A stretch of 64,000 nt of DNA from Streptomyces sp. NBC_00670 (GCF_036226765.1 NZ_CP109017.1:6201001-6265000), one strand, 5' to 3'. Counted from the stretch's first letter, positions 31,523 through 40,195 are shown. The notes: generated from the letters alone by a model not told the origin. Program-made: numbers and translations.

Positions 31523-32884
31523 TCAGGTGAGTGTTGGGTGAACTACGAAATCCTCGCCGCCAATTACATGCCAGCTATTGATGAACCCGGCGTACTTGGA
31601 GCCGGCAGTGGTGTTCTGTAGCAGTGGAACGTGTGAACGGACACACGGTTCTTTGCCGGTGTTGGGATGGTTGGCGAAAGTATGTATGTGCCACGACTTG
31701 TCGTCGGTGTGCCACAGTGGGACTATTTCGGCACACAGTGCCCCGTCGGTTCCGCCCTGCGTGGTGCCCGCGAATGGGTATTCATCGCAGGAGTCGGTCG
31801 GTACAATGTCGTCCCTGGGCTCAAACTTCACCGAAGCCAGATCCTCGCAGGTCTGTCTCCTGTTCTTTTTCTTTTTGGCTGCATCGTCGATACGTGTCAG
31901 CTTGGATTCCGGGGTTCCGAACTTTCCCGCCAAGTAGATCTCCCCGTACAGATACGTGACTGCCGCGGCCCCGTATCTGTTGTCCATAGCAGATATGCTG
32001 AGAACGGGAACGTGGGATGCAATCACGCATCCAATTGACGTATTCTTGACCATGGTTTTGTCGCATCTAACAGGTCTCGTGGCACTCCAAGTGGCCGGAG
32101 TGCCAGTAGCTGGCTTAGTGGCCGGCCTTGCGCTGTAGGTGTATGAAGGTGAGAGGTTGTTGCTCTCGCCGGCTGCTGGGGCGGCGCTGAAGGTGATATC
32201 CGCAGTCAGACTTTCTCCCGGAACCATAGGGGCCCCTGTCGTGGGCCAATTCGAGAGTGCCACGCAGGATCCCCCGCTGCACCCCGCGTTGAACAAGACG
32301 TTCGATGTCGCCAACGGCCCTTCGCCGTCAACAAGCATTATCAGATCCTCCTCTTGCCAGAATCCGCTGTCTCTGTGAAGAGTCCCTCTGCCGTTGATAA
32401 GGCTGTGGCTAACGAACACTCCATCTTTGGCGTCAGTGAATGTCGTAGTGACGGTTAAGTTGTAGCAGTAGCTGAATCGAGAATAGTTGTACGAGTTGAG
32501 CGTAACCGAGCAGCTCGCGGGAGTTTCTCCGTCAGTCCCCGGGTCCGAGTCGTCGTCGTGCGCCTCATCCGTGTCGTCCAGAGTCGACATGGCTGATTTA
32601 GTGGCCGCTGACAAGTTGGCTGCAACTTGGTTGCAGAGTTTGTCCCCGTTCGTGAACGTTTCGCAGCTCTTTCGGGAGGGTGCCGCTTGGTCGCTGAGGT
32701 TGCTTTTCGGCTGTGGAGAGGCCAGCTTGGACGCTATTTCAGTTTGCGTCACTTTGCCAATGTCGACGAGCCCGTCGAGAGGGTTCGCCTGTGCCGTAGG
32801 ACTCCCTCCTATCATCGACACTGCTAACGTGGACAGAGCGACTAAGGTCACAGGCCATCTGTGTCTGAACAATTTCTTCGGCAT
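31523..32884 (-). CDS. Secreted NucA/NucB-type deoxyribonuclease (453 aa)
   Basis: The start is ATG 32884 (MPKKLFRHRWPVTLVALSTL), giving a Sec signal peptide with likely cleavage after TAQA. A long beta-rich middle with paired cysteines (CSVTLNSYNYSRFSYCYNLT, NAGCSGGSC) follows. The C-terminal domain carries SCDEYPFAGTTQGG near 370, matching the catalytic D-E-Y/W-P region of NucA/NucB. NTTAGSKYAGFINSW and GEDFVVHP close it, as in that family. It should degrade DNA outside the cell. Two leucines in the signal peptide (VTLVALSTLAV) are coded by TTA (32845-32843 and 32827-32825), so translation depends on bldA tRNA and thus on development. Low GC marks acquisition by transfer. An in-frame longer reading to 33046 lacks signal-peptide logic. 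Confidence 0.85.
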   Translation of the reverse strand: MPKKLFRHRWPVTLVALSTLAVSMIGGSPTAQANPLDGLVDIGKVTQTEIASKLASPQPKSNLSDQAAPSRKSCETFTNGDKLCNQVAANLSAATKSAMSTLDDTDEAHDDDSDPGTDGETPASCSVTLNSYNYSRFSYCYNLTVTTTFTDAKDGVFVSHSLINGRGTLHRDSGFWQEEDLIMLVDGEGPLATSNVLFNAGCSGGSCVALSNWPTTGAPMVPGESLTADITFSAAPAAGESNNLSPSYTYSARPATKPATGTPATWSATRPVRCDKTMVKNTSIGCVIASHVPVLSISAMDNRYGAAAVTYLYGEIYLAGKFGTPESKLTRIDDAAKKKKNRRQTCEDLASVKFEPRDDIVPTDSCDEYPFAGTTQGGTDGALCAEIVPLWHTDDKSWHIHTFANHPNTGKEPCVRSHVPLLQNTTAGSKYAGFINSWHVIGGEDFVVHPTLT

Positions 32885-33416
32885 GGAGTACCTCGGATCG
32901 CAACGGTGCGGTTGGTCGATAGTCTTCTGGTCGGACCCGCCGCAGGCCAGTCGTAAGGCGTATGAATGGCTGAGATTCACTTCATGAGTGGCCGGTGTGA
33001 GCGTCCGGTCGTTGGCGGTCAGCCTTTCCGCGGTTGCTCTCTGCACTACTCAGCGCGCCGCCAGCTCCGGTCTCGACCAGTTCTCCCAAACGGGACGTGG
33101 CCGGCACATCGCCGAGCGGTGGCGGGCGGGACGGGACGGCCGCGCCGGGGCCGGGGGTGCGGCGCAGGCGAGGTGGTGGCCGAGGAAGGCGTGCGTCCTT
33201 CTCGCAAGATCTGGGAGATCGGCGCCGACGCGGCGGACGAGGCAGGGCCCTGACCTGACGGAAAGTGGGATGACAATCCGAACGAGGAGCACCAACCGCC
33301 GGGCTCCCGGTCGGCGTCAACGCCGACGGGGGCGGATCGCCACCGAACAGCCATCGCATTGACCTCGGCAACGGGCATATCCGGAAGTGCTGCTGCCGGA
33401 CTGCTGCGTGAACTCA
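32885..33416. other. Intergenic region with decayed gene remnants
   Basis: About 530 nt without an intact gene. The left third continues the lower-GC composition of the insert and must hold the nuclease promoter. From about 33060 GC rises sharply. The right part contains the DUF6247/toxin relic listed at 33180-33345. I see no other gene. Confidence 0.6.
33180..33345 (+). pseudogene. Relic of a second DUF6247/toxin gene pair
   Basis: The end of a DUF6247-like frame survives as RKIWEIGADAADEAGP before TGA 33251, comparable with EIRKIHADAAVEAGV in the intact gene. The start of the toxin gene follows: GAAAGTGGGATGACAA, then CGAACGAGGAGCACC and CCGGGCTCCCGGTCGGCGTC. These match 30119-30180 with deletions that destroy the frame. 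It lies directly upstream of operator C. The pair was therefore once duplicated in tandem and one copy has decayed. Confidence 0.7.
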
Positions 33417-33466
33417 TCCGTACGGTGCGTCAACGTACGGACATGTTCGCTGGATTGTACGAGTTC
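33417..33466 (+). promoter_or_regulatory. Operator C and conserved promoter block
   Basis: The inverted repeat TCCGTAC-N11-GTACGGA (33417-33441) has spacer GGTGCGTCAAC, one base different from operator B. The following ACATGTTCGCTGGATTGTAC and GAGTTC align with the blocks at 29626 and 40333. It sits about 105 nt upstream of XRE gene 1, so autoregulation by that protein is likely. Confidence 0.75.
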
Positions 33467-33546
33467 TTGTGGGTCACCGTGAGGACCTTCGCGCCCTCGA
33501 TAGCGGAGGGCTTGGCGCGTGCGCACGCATCTGGAGGTGGCCTCGT

Positions 33547-34443
33547 ATGACGACTAACCACGTGTGGGCCGTGGACCCGGCGCAGCCGGGGGGACCGGCG
33601 GAGCCGGTGGTGTCGGGTGGGGAGTGTGAGCGGGAGCCGGATCCGTCGGACAGTCTGCGGACGTTCGGGGCGGTCGTGCAGGCGCTGCGCGAGCACGCGG
33701 GACTGAGCCGTGCGGAGTTCGGTGAGCTGGTGCGGTTCTCCAGGCACACGGTGGAGTCCGTGGAGTTGGGGAGGAGGATGCCGGACGAGTCGTTCGTGGA
33801 GCGGGCGGAGGGGGCGACCGGTAATACGGGGGCGCTGCGGCGTTCGGCGAGATTTCTGACCCGGGGGGACCTGGGCCTTGCGGCGTGGTTCCGGCGGTGG
33901 GCGAAGCTGGAGCGGGTGGCGGTGAGCTTGGGCACGTACGAGTGCCGGTTGGTGCCGGGCCTCTTGCAGTCGGAGGGTTACGCTCGCGCGGCTTTCGAGA
34001 CTCGCATTCCGCCGTTGTCCGACGAGCAGATGGAGGCGCAGGTGGCCGCGCGGATGGAGCGGCAGCACCTGATCAGGGAGCGCCCGAACACCTCGTTCAG
34101 CTTCGTGATGGAGGAGTGCATCGTGCAGCGCCCCCTCGGCGGCGACGAGGTGCTGCGCGACCAGTTGAATCACATCCTGGACCTCGCGCGGCTCCGCAAC
34201 GTGTCCGTGCAGGTCATGCCGACCCGCACTGTGTCCCACGGTGGCCTGGACGGGCCGCTCGCACTGCTGGAGACGCCGGAAGGCAGATGTCTGGCGTATG
34301 CCGAAGGACAGGAAAGCGGCCGATTGATCGCTGAACCGAAACAGGCTGCCGTTCTCCACAGGAGGTATGCGACACTCCGCGCACAGGCCCTCACCCCCCA
34401 TGACTCCGTGGGCCTGCTGGAGCGGATCAGAGGAGAGCTATGA
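33547..34443 (+). CDS. XRE/DUF5753 regulator (Scr1/WhiJ type), copy 1
   Basis: The 298-aa protein has an N-terminal HTH_3/HTH_31 domain (about 38-95: LREHAGLSRAEFGELVRFSR, then TVESVELGRRMPD). A DUF5753 sensor domain follows (about 120-290: YECRLVPGLLQSEGYARAAF, RPNTSFSFVMEECIVQRPLG). ATG 33547 is preceded by GGAGGTGG. The stop overlaps the next ATG (ATGA, 34440-34443), coupling it to the DUF397 gene. This pairing is the WhiJ/AbaA-type arrangement of Streptomyces, where the small acidic protein is thought to modulate the XRE repressor. The first 100 residues are nearly identical to copy 2 at 40.4 kb, while the sensor domain has diverged. Confidence 0.92.
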   Translation: MTTNHVWAVDPAQPGGPAEPVVSGGECEREPDPSDSLRTFGAVVQALREHAGLSRAEFGELVRFSRHTVESVELGRRMPDESFVERAEGATGNTGALRRSARFLTRGDLGLAAWFRRWAKLERVAVSLGTYECRLVPGLLQSEGYARAAFETRIPPLSDEQMEAQVAARMERQHLIRERPNTSFSFVMEECIVQRPLGGDEVLRDQLNHILDLARLRNVSVQVMPTRTVSHGGLDGPLALLETPEGRCLAYAEGQESGRLIAEPKQAAVLHRRYATLRAQALTPHDSVGLLERIRGEL

Positions 34444-34625
34444 GCAGCAGTCAACTGGCCTGGTTCAAGTCGAGTTACAGCGGCACAGCCGGTGACAACT
34501 GCGTGGAGGTCGCCGTCACCGAACACGCCATCCACGTACGGGACTCCAAGGACGTGACGCGCCGCCCCTTCACCGTGGGACGGGACGGCTGGACGAAGTT
34601 CGTGATGCTCCTCGGGCGTGGCTGA
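34440..34625 (+). CDS. DUF397 small acidic protein, copy 1
   Basis: The 61-aa protein has the full DUF397 signature: LAWFKSSYSGTAGDNCVEVA followed by HVRDSKDVTRRPFTVGRDGW. The start ATG overlaps the XRE stop. Members act with the adjacent XRE/DUF5753 protein in development and antibiotic control, probably by direct contact. The NIPSNAP copy 2 start lies within 10 nt of its stop, so all three are likely one transcript. Confidence 0.93.
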   Translation: MSSSQLAWFKSSYSGTAGDNCVEVAVTEHAIHVRDSKDVTRRPFTVGRDGWTKFVMLLGRG

Positions 34626-34626
34626 T

Positions 34627-34926
34627 ATGTCCAGGACCACGCAGTTGCGTACGTACACCGTCCGCGAGGGGCTGCTCGACGAGTGGGTCGAGCGGTGGCG
34701 TGGTGACATCGTGCCGTTGCGGTTGAAGTTGGGCTTCGAGATCGGCGGGGCCTGGGTGGACCGGGAGCGCAACCAGTTCGTCTGGCTGCTCTCCTACGAG
34801 GGCCCCGAGACCTTCGCCGAACGCAACGCGCTGTACTGGGCCTCGCCCGAGCGCGAGGCGATGGGACTCGACCCGGACGACTACCTCCTGCACACCGACG
34901 ACCGTACGGTCGAGCAGCGCTACTGA
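34627..34926 (+). CDS. NIPSNAP-family protein, copy 2
   Basis: The 99-aa protein is almost identical to copy 1 at 30440, differing at a few positions (for example MSRTTQ and GLDPDDYLLHTDD). ATG 34627 follows the DUF397 stop directly. An upstream GTG at 34618, overlapping that stop, would add three residues. Its 3' end overlaps the end of the convergent WD40-NTPase gene by 7 nt (34920-34926). It shares an operon with the XRE/DUF397 pair, whereas copy 1 follows the DUF6247 pair. Confidence 0.85.
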   Translation: MSRTTQLRTYTVREGLLDEWVERWRGDIVPLRLKLGFEIGGAWVDRERNQFVWLLSYEGPETFAERNALYWASPEREAMGLDPDDYLLHTDDRTVEQRY

Positions 34927-37900
34927 CCGTCCGCCGGATCCGGCGGCAGCAGGTGCTGCCGCCGTTCCTCCGCGTCCAGCGTGCGGAACACCCGTGCGCG
35001 TGCCCGTGCCTCCAGCCGGTCGTAGTCGGGATCCGCCGGCCACACCCGCGCGGTGCCGTCGGCGGACGCGGTGAGCAGTCGCGTGCCGTCCCCGGACCAC
35101 GCCACGGACATCACCTTGTCCCGGTGGACGCCGACGACGGCGAGTTCCTCGAACGTGGTGGCGGACCAGAGCCGCACCGTCCGGTCGTCCGAACCGGTCG
35201 CCACACGGCGGCCGTCCGGCGACCAGGCGACGGCCCGGACCCGCCCCTCATGCCCCTTCAGCACGTCGATGCGTCGACCGGTCACCGCATCCCACACGGC
35301 TGCCGTCCAGTCACCGGACGCCGTGGCCACCCGCTCCTCGTCCGGGGACCAGGACGCGTCCTCCACGTAGTTGCCGTGCCCGCGCAGCACGGTCAGTTGC
35401 GTGCCGTCGGTGGTGTCCCACAGGCGGCAGGTGCGGTCGTCGGAGCAACTGGCCAGCCTCCGCCCGCTCGGCGACCACGCCACGCGTCCCACCCAATCCT
35501 GGTGCCCGGTCAGCTTCCGCAGTTCGGTGCCGTCGACGGCGGACACGAGGCGTACGGTGCCGTCGTGTCCGCCGGTTGCGATCCGCCGGGCGTCGGGGGA
35601 CCACGAGCAGCCTTCGACGGGCTCCCCGCGCAGGTCGAACACCGTGCCGCCGGAGCCGTCCACCACTCGCACCAGACCGTCCGCGGTGCTGAGGGCGAGG
35701 CGGTCTCCTTGCGGTGCCCATGCCACACTCCACACCCGCTCGCCCGGCGCCGTCACGGGCCCGGCGGACGCGCCGGACTCCGCGCTCCAGATCCGCACCG
35801 TCCCGTCGTCCGAGGCGGTGGCGAGACGCGTGCTGTCGCCGGACCACGCCGCCTGGTTCACCGGCCCGTCATGCCCCTCGGCCAGGGTGGACTCGGCTCC
35901 CCGGGGCTTGAGGTCCCACACCCGGCCGGAACCGTCCGTCGACGCGGTGGCAAGCCTGGTCCCCGACGGCGACCACACGACGGCCCAGACCGTGTCGGTG
36001 TGGCCGCGCAGCACCGCGACCTCCTTCGCGTCCTCGGTGCTGACGACACGCACCGTCCGGTCGGACGACGGGGAGGCAAGCAGCCGACCGTCGGGCGAGA
36101 AGGCCGGGTTCCACACGTAGTCCGTGTGACCACGCAGCAACAGCCGCAGCGCGCCCGTGCGCGCGTCCCAGATCCGGGCGGTGTGGTCACCGGACCCGGT
36201 GGCCAGCGACTCGCCGTCCGGCGACCACGTGACGCCCTCGACGAACTCGGTGTGGCCGGTCAGGGTTACCGTGGCCGCTCCCGTCGCCGCGTCCCAGACG
36301 ATCACCGTCCGGTCGTGCGAGGCGGTAGCCAGATGCGAACCGTCCGGCGCCCAGGCCACGCCCCAGACGTCGCCGGTGTGGCCGCGCAGTTCGTGCACGA
36401 GCCGACCGCTTTCGGCCTCCCACACCCTGGCCACCTGGTCCTTGAAGGTGGCGGCGATCCGCGTCCCGTCCGGCGACCACGCCACCTGCCGACCGATGTC
36501 CCCGGCGCCGGCGAGCTGCCGGACCGGTTCACCGGACACGGCGTCCCAGACGCGTACGACCTGGTCGCGCCCGGCAGTGGCCAGCCGTGTCGCGTCGGTG
36601 GAGAAGGACACCGACTCGACCATGGCGCCGTCACACGGCAGTACCCGCAGCGAACGTCCCGACTCCGCGTCGTACACGCGGGCTGACCCGTCCCTGGACG
36701 CGGTCGCCAGCAGTCGTCCGTCGGCGGACCAGGCGACGTCCCGGACCGTGTCCGTGTGACCGTCCAGCCTGGTCCGCAAATGACTCGCGGACAGCGCCGT
36801 CATCAGTCCCCGCCGGGCGGCCAGTGTCGGAGCGCACTCGCCGAGCGCGGCCAGAGAGAGCAGCAGTGCCCGCTCCGGCTCGGTCTCCGCGCTCGCGAGC
36901 ACCTGTCGGCCGATGCTGTCGGAGACACGGGAGAGGAACGCCGAGTCGCGACGCTGCGAGGCGTCGACGAGCGCACGGGCGAGAGCCGATGCCTGCCCGG
37001 CCTCCTCCAGCGTGGCCAGCCACCGCTGGGCGACGGTGAGGCGCTCGCCGGTGAGGAGGTAGTCCACGCTGTGCCCGGACCGCTCCCAGTCGGCGGCCCA
37101 CCGCTCCAACTCGGCCCGCTCCCGCAGCCGTTCAGCCCGCGCTTCCGCCTCCTGGCGCAGCGGCGCCCACTGCCGGAACAGTGCCTCGTGCGTCACCTCC
37201 GCGCGTGCCTCCCGGTGACCGTCCGCGTGCCCCGCGGTCTGCTCGGCGGCGTAGGACCGGATGAGACGCGCTTCGATGAACGCGTCCACCACGTACCGCT
37301 CCCGGTCGGTGAGCTCGGACAACGGCACCGGACGACGGGCGAGGTCCCGTTCCTCGACGGTGACGAACTTCAGCAGCACCCGCAGCGCGAAGTCGACGCC
37401 GCCAGCAGTACCGAGAGCGGCCACGGTGTTGTCCGCCTGCCGGGCCAGTGCCCCCGCCACGCCGCCGAGCTGCCGGTACGCCTCCTCGGTGATCGTGCCG
37501 CCCGGACCGCAGGCGAAGTACAGCTCCTGGAGGAGGTAGGCGAGCAGGGGCAGCGCGTCGTCCGTGCCGGTGTCGTCCACGATGGTCTCGACGAGACCGG
37601 GTTCGAAGGAGATGCCCACCAGCGTGCCCGGCCGCTCCACCACTTGCACGAGCTGCGCGCGGCTCAACGTGCCGATCGCGACCGGATGCTGCAGTAACGG
37701 GGCGTGGCCGGTGCCGAGCAGCCGCCCCAGCAGATCCACCCGGCACGTGGCCAGAACCCGGACGGAGGGCTCCTGCCGCAGACACGTGTGCAGCGCTTCC
37801 AGGAACTGGGCCTGTTCCCGCTCACCCGCGAGGGTGACAAGCTCCTCGAACTGGTCGATGACGAGCAGGACCCGCTGGAACTGCCCGGACCGCAGCCTCG

Positions 37901-38492
37901 ACACGTCGGACGCAAGACTGTCCGGACCCTGTCGCAGCCGCCGCAGTACCGCGTCGGCTGTCTCCCTTCCGCCCCCGGCCACGGCCAGCGATGCGGCCAA
38001 CGCGTGCAGGGGGTTCGGCCCCGGTGAGAACGTCGGCACGATCGTCCACCGGCGCCGGCGAAGCCGGGGCAGGACCCCGGCCCGGACCAACGACGACTTT
38101 CCGCTGCCGGACGCACCCGTCAGCAGCAGGAACCGGTCGGCGGGACGGCTCGCGGAGGCGTGCAGCCTGCGCGTCAACTCGGCGGCCTGAGCCTCCCGGC
38201 CGAAGTAGACGGCCGCCTCGTCTTCGCCGAACGCGTCCAGCCCTGGGTACGGAATCCGGTCACGCGGCCACTCCGACGGCGCGGGCGCCGGGTTCTCCAG
38301 CCGGTACACGACGACCTGACCGACCACCATGGCGACGACCAGCAGCCCGATGGCCGGCACGGACCACCGCTGGATCATCTCAAGCGCCCAGGGCGCCTCG
38401 TCCTTACTGGTGGCGTAGTTGGTGACGATCCCCAGCAGACAGGCGACCAAGGCCAGCAGGATCTGCAGCACGACTTGCAGGCGCTGCCTCAT
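34920..38492 (-). CDS. Membrane nSTAND NTPase with 14 WD40 repeats
   Basis: The 1190-aa protein has two N-terminal membrane segments (LQVVLQILLALVACLLGIV, about 5-23, and SVPAIGLLVVAMVVGQVVV, about 43-62). The novel-STAND linker PYPGLDAFGEDEAAVYFGRE leads into Walker A LLTGASGSGKSSLVRAGVL near 121 and Walker B VLLVIDQFEELVTL near 207. A helical region follows, then WD40 repeats from about 574 to 1165. I count 14 repeats with the V-x-x-V-x-W-S-P-D pattern, enough for two seven-bladed propellers. Ligand binding to the propellers probably releases the NTPase at the membrane. ATG 38492 (MRQRLQVVLQ) is preferred over an upstream TTG at 38513. It is monocistronic. Homologues serve signalling and defence, and the role here is unknown. 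Confidence 0.88.
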   Translation of the reverse strand: MRQRLQVVLQILLALVACLLGIVTNYATSKDEAPWALEMIQRWSVPAIGLLVVAMVVGQVVVYRLENPAPAPSEWPRDRIPYPGLDAFGEDEAAVYFGREAQAAELTRRLHASASRPADRFLLLTGASGSGKSSLVRAGVLPRLRRRRWTIVPTFSPGPNPLHALAASLAVAGGGRETADAVLRRLRQGPDSLASDVSRLRSGQFQRVLLVIDQFEELVTLAGEREQAQFLEALHTCLRQEPSVRVLATCRVDLLGRLLGTGHAPLLQHPVAIGTLSRAQLVQVVERPGTLVGISFEPGLVETIVDDTGTDDALPLLAYLLQELYFACGPGGTITEEAYRQLGGVAGALARQADNTVAALGTAGGVDFALRVLLKFVTVEERDLARRPVPLSELTDRERYVVDAFIEARLIRSYAAEQTAGHADGHREARAEVTHEALFRQWAPLRQEAEARAERLRERAELERWAADWERSGHSVDYLLTGERLTVAQRWLATLEEAGQASALARALVDASQRRDSAFLSRVSDSIGRQVLASAETEPERALLLSLAALGECAPTLAARRGLMTALSASHLRTRLDGHTDTVRDVAWSADGRLLATASRDGSARVYDAESGRSLRVLPCDGAMVESVSFSTDATRLATAGRDQVVRVWDAVSGEPVRQLAGAGDIGRQVAWSPDGTRIAATFKDQVARVWEAESGRLVHELRGHTGDVWGVAWAPDGSHLATASHDRTVIVWDAATGAATVTLTGHTEFVEGVTWSPDGESLATGSGDHTARIWDARTGALRLLLRGHTDYVWNPAFSPDGRLLASPSSDRTVRVVSTEDAKEVAVLRGHTDTVWAVVWSPSGTRLATASTDGSGRVWDLKPRGAESTLAEGHDGPVNQAAWSGDSTRLATASDDGTVRIWSAESGASAGPVTAPGERVWSVAWAPQGDRLALSTADGLVRVVDGSGGTVFDLRGEPVEGCSWSPDARRIATGGHDGTVRLVSAVDGTELRKLTGHQDWVGRVAWSPSGRRLASCSDDRTCRLWDTTDGTQLTVLRGHGNYVEDASWSPDEERVATASGDWTAAVWDAVTGRRIDVLKGHEGRVRAVAWSPDGRRVATGSDDRTVRLWSATTFEELAVVGVHRDKVMSVAWSGDGTRLLTASADGTARVWPADPDYDRLEARARARVFRTLDAEERRQHLLPPDPADGQ
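34931..34963 (+). terminator. Overlapping hairpins just after NIPSNAP copy 2
   Basis: A perfect 16-bp palindrome (34931-34946) overlaps a 10-bp stem (34942-34951 with 34954-34963). They begin 5 nt after the NIPSNAP stop, inside the C-terminal codons of the opposite WD40 gene. They likely end the rightward transcript. Confidence 0.5.
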
Positions 38493-38749
38493 ACGGCACC
38501 GGCTTCCGGCCAACCAGCTCGCCCTCCGCGCTGCACCGTCACGCTCCCACCCCGTCCGCCAGCCTGCGTCCCGTCGTACACCGGAACTGCACCACGCCCC
38601 CGCACCCGCTGGTGGGAGGAACCGCGGACATCATCTGCGGGCGACAGGAACCGCTTCAAGAACACCTGCGGAAACTGGCCAGGACCCGTCCGTCGAGGAT
38701 GCTCGAACGACATGGAGGCGCGGGCGGAAGCCCTGCCTCCGCCCCCCGT

Positions 38750-40195
38750 TCAGAAGTCCGGTGCGTCGGACGCCTGCCGCTGTGGCGCTGACGGGGAGTA
38801 GGAGACCACCTTCGGCCTCTTCTTCGCGCTGCGCTGACGGACGCGTGTGGCCCGTTCACGGGGCGTCTCCTCACTCGTCTCGACACCCAGTACGACGCTG
38901 TATCCCTCGCGGGCGCGCTCCAGACTGAAGTCCCGCAACTGCTCGACGCTGGTTCCCACGGTCCCGACCAGGCCGAGCTTGACCAACTCCGCGAAATCCG
39001 AGCCGACGAGGTAGCGCTCCACCCTCTTGTAGCTGAAGAGGCGCCCACCCCTGCTCCCGCGTGTGCAGTCGTCGTTCAACAGAATGCGGGCGTAGGAGAG
39101 AGGGATGTACATGCCGGGCGCCAACTCGGAGTTGGTAGTCGCCCTGTCCCGCCAGTGTGCGAACTTCAGGAAGCACGCGTCCCGGGAGAGGCGCCACTCG
39201 TGTGGGTGCACGGAGTCCGAGCTGAGCTTCGAGACACTCTCCAAGCGGTCCATCTGGTCCAGGAGTTGTTTGTTCACCCGGTATTCCTTGTCCCGAGAGC
39301 CCAGTCGTTTGTACTGGACGAGGACGAAGCTGTGGGTTGGGTGATGGTAATAGATCATGTCCGTGCCCAGTCGGCTCTCGACCGGAGTGGCATTGACGTT
39401 GACGACTTCGAGGCGGCGCCCGTCGGTGTCCTCCAGCACGTGGATGTCACACCGCGCGTCGCCGAGTCCCAACCAGTCGTCGAAACGGGGACCATCGCCG
39501 CCCAGGCCGACACGTACATCGTGGTCGATCAAACTGTTCTCCACCGGCTCCGGGACAAGACCCGCGAGGTACGGCGCATCTCGTGAGGCGGGGCGTCTCC
39601 AGGCCGAGAGGGCGGAGTGGGGGAAGTCGGTCACCCGGGTCAGCAACTGGGCGGCGTCCCTCTGCTCCTGCCATGCCTTGTCCGCCGGGTCTTCTTCGTC
39701 GAAGACGACCGGGTTCAGATTGGCGAACAGCCACTCGATGTACGGGGCCAACTCGGGGCTGTACCGGAGGATCGCTTCGTGGAGCGCCTGCCAGGTTCTT
39801 CTGCCGATGTGCCCCGCGCTCCCGGTCAGCGCCCGCTCTACGTGTGCTCGGTGCGTGGAGGAGAGGGAGGCGAGGATTCCGTCGGAGCCGTCCAAGGGCA
39901 CCGGTTTCGGGCACCTACGCATGGGCTCGATGGTGATGCTGCTGTCGACCGGTCCCACAGTGTTGAAGCGCTGTACCGATCCGATCCAGGTGACGAAGCG
40001 GCCGTGCTCGGAGAACTCCCTGCGGCCGCTGTTCGAGGGATGCGACCTGTTGTCGCATACCAGTAAGGCTAACCGGGTGCCGGATTCAGAGGTGTCAAGC
40101 CCCGTGGGCAGCCCTTTCGTAAACCGCTGAGTGATGAGCCAGTCGTCTTCGTTCTTGGCCATCTGGACCGAGGTGAGGGTCACTATGTATGTCAC
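38750..40195 (-). CDS. Putative PD-(D/E)XK nuclease, TTA-containing (481 aa)
   Basis: I recognise no named family. Near residues 284-312 the sequence ESRLGTDMIYYHHPTHSFVL continues to VQYKRL. The E, G-x-D and Q-x-K spacing resembles the Mrr-like PD-(D/E)XK core. Upstream helical parts contain RAHVERALTGSAGHIGRRTW and YIEWLFANLNPVVFDEEDP. The C-terminus is basic (RVRQRSAKKRPKVV). A nuclease acting on invading DNA is plausible. Leucines 42 and 44 are coded by TTA (40072-40070 and 40066-40064), making translation bldA-dependent. GC is lower than the surroundings, suggesting transfer. GTG 40195 has AGGG upstream. It is a single gene, divergent from XRE gene 2. Confidence 0.72.
   Translation of the reverse strand: MTYIVTLTSVQMAKNEDDWLITQRFTKGLPTGLDTSESGTRLALLVCDNRSHPSNSGRREFSEHGRFVTWIGSVQRFNTVGPVDSSITIEPMRRCPKPVPLDGSDGILASLSSTHRAHVERALTGSAGHIGRRTWQALHEAILRYSPELAPYIEWLFANLNPVVFDEEDPADKAWQEQRDAAQLLTRVTDFPHSALSAWRRPASRDAPYLAGLVPEPVENSLIDHDVRVGLGGDGPRFDDWLGLGDARCDIHVLEDTDGRRLEVVNVNATPVESRLGTDMIYYHHPTHSFVLVQYKRLGSRDKEYRVNKQLLDQMDRLESVSKLSSDSVHPHEWRLSRDACFLKFAHWRDRATTNSELAPGMYIPLSYARILLNDDCTRGSRGGRLFSYKRVERYLVGSDFAELVKLGLVGTVGTSVEQLRDFSLERAREGYSVVLGVETSEETPRERATRVRQRSAKKRPKVVSYSPSAPQRQASDAPDF

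Noticed and set aside
38493..38749. A small rightward gene at 38710 (29 codons)
   Set aside because: It has no ribosome-binding site of note, runs into the end of the opposite nuclease-like gene and shows no recognisable motif.
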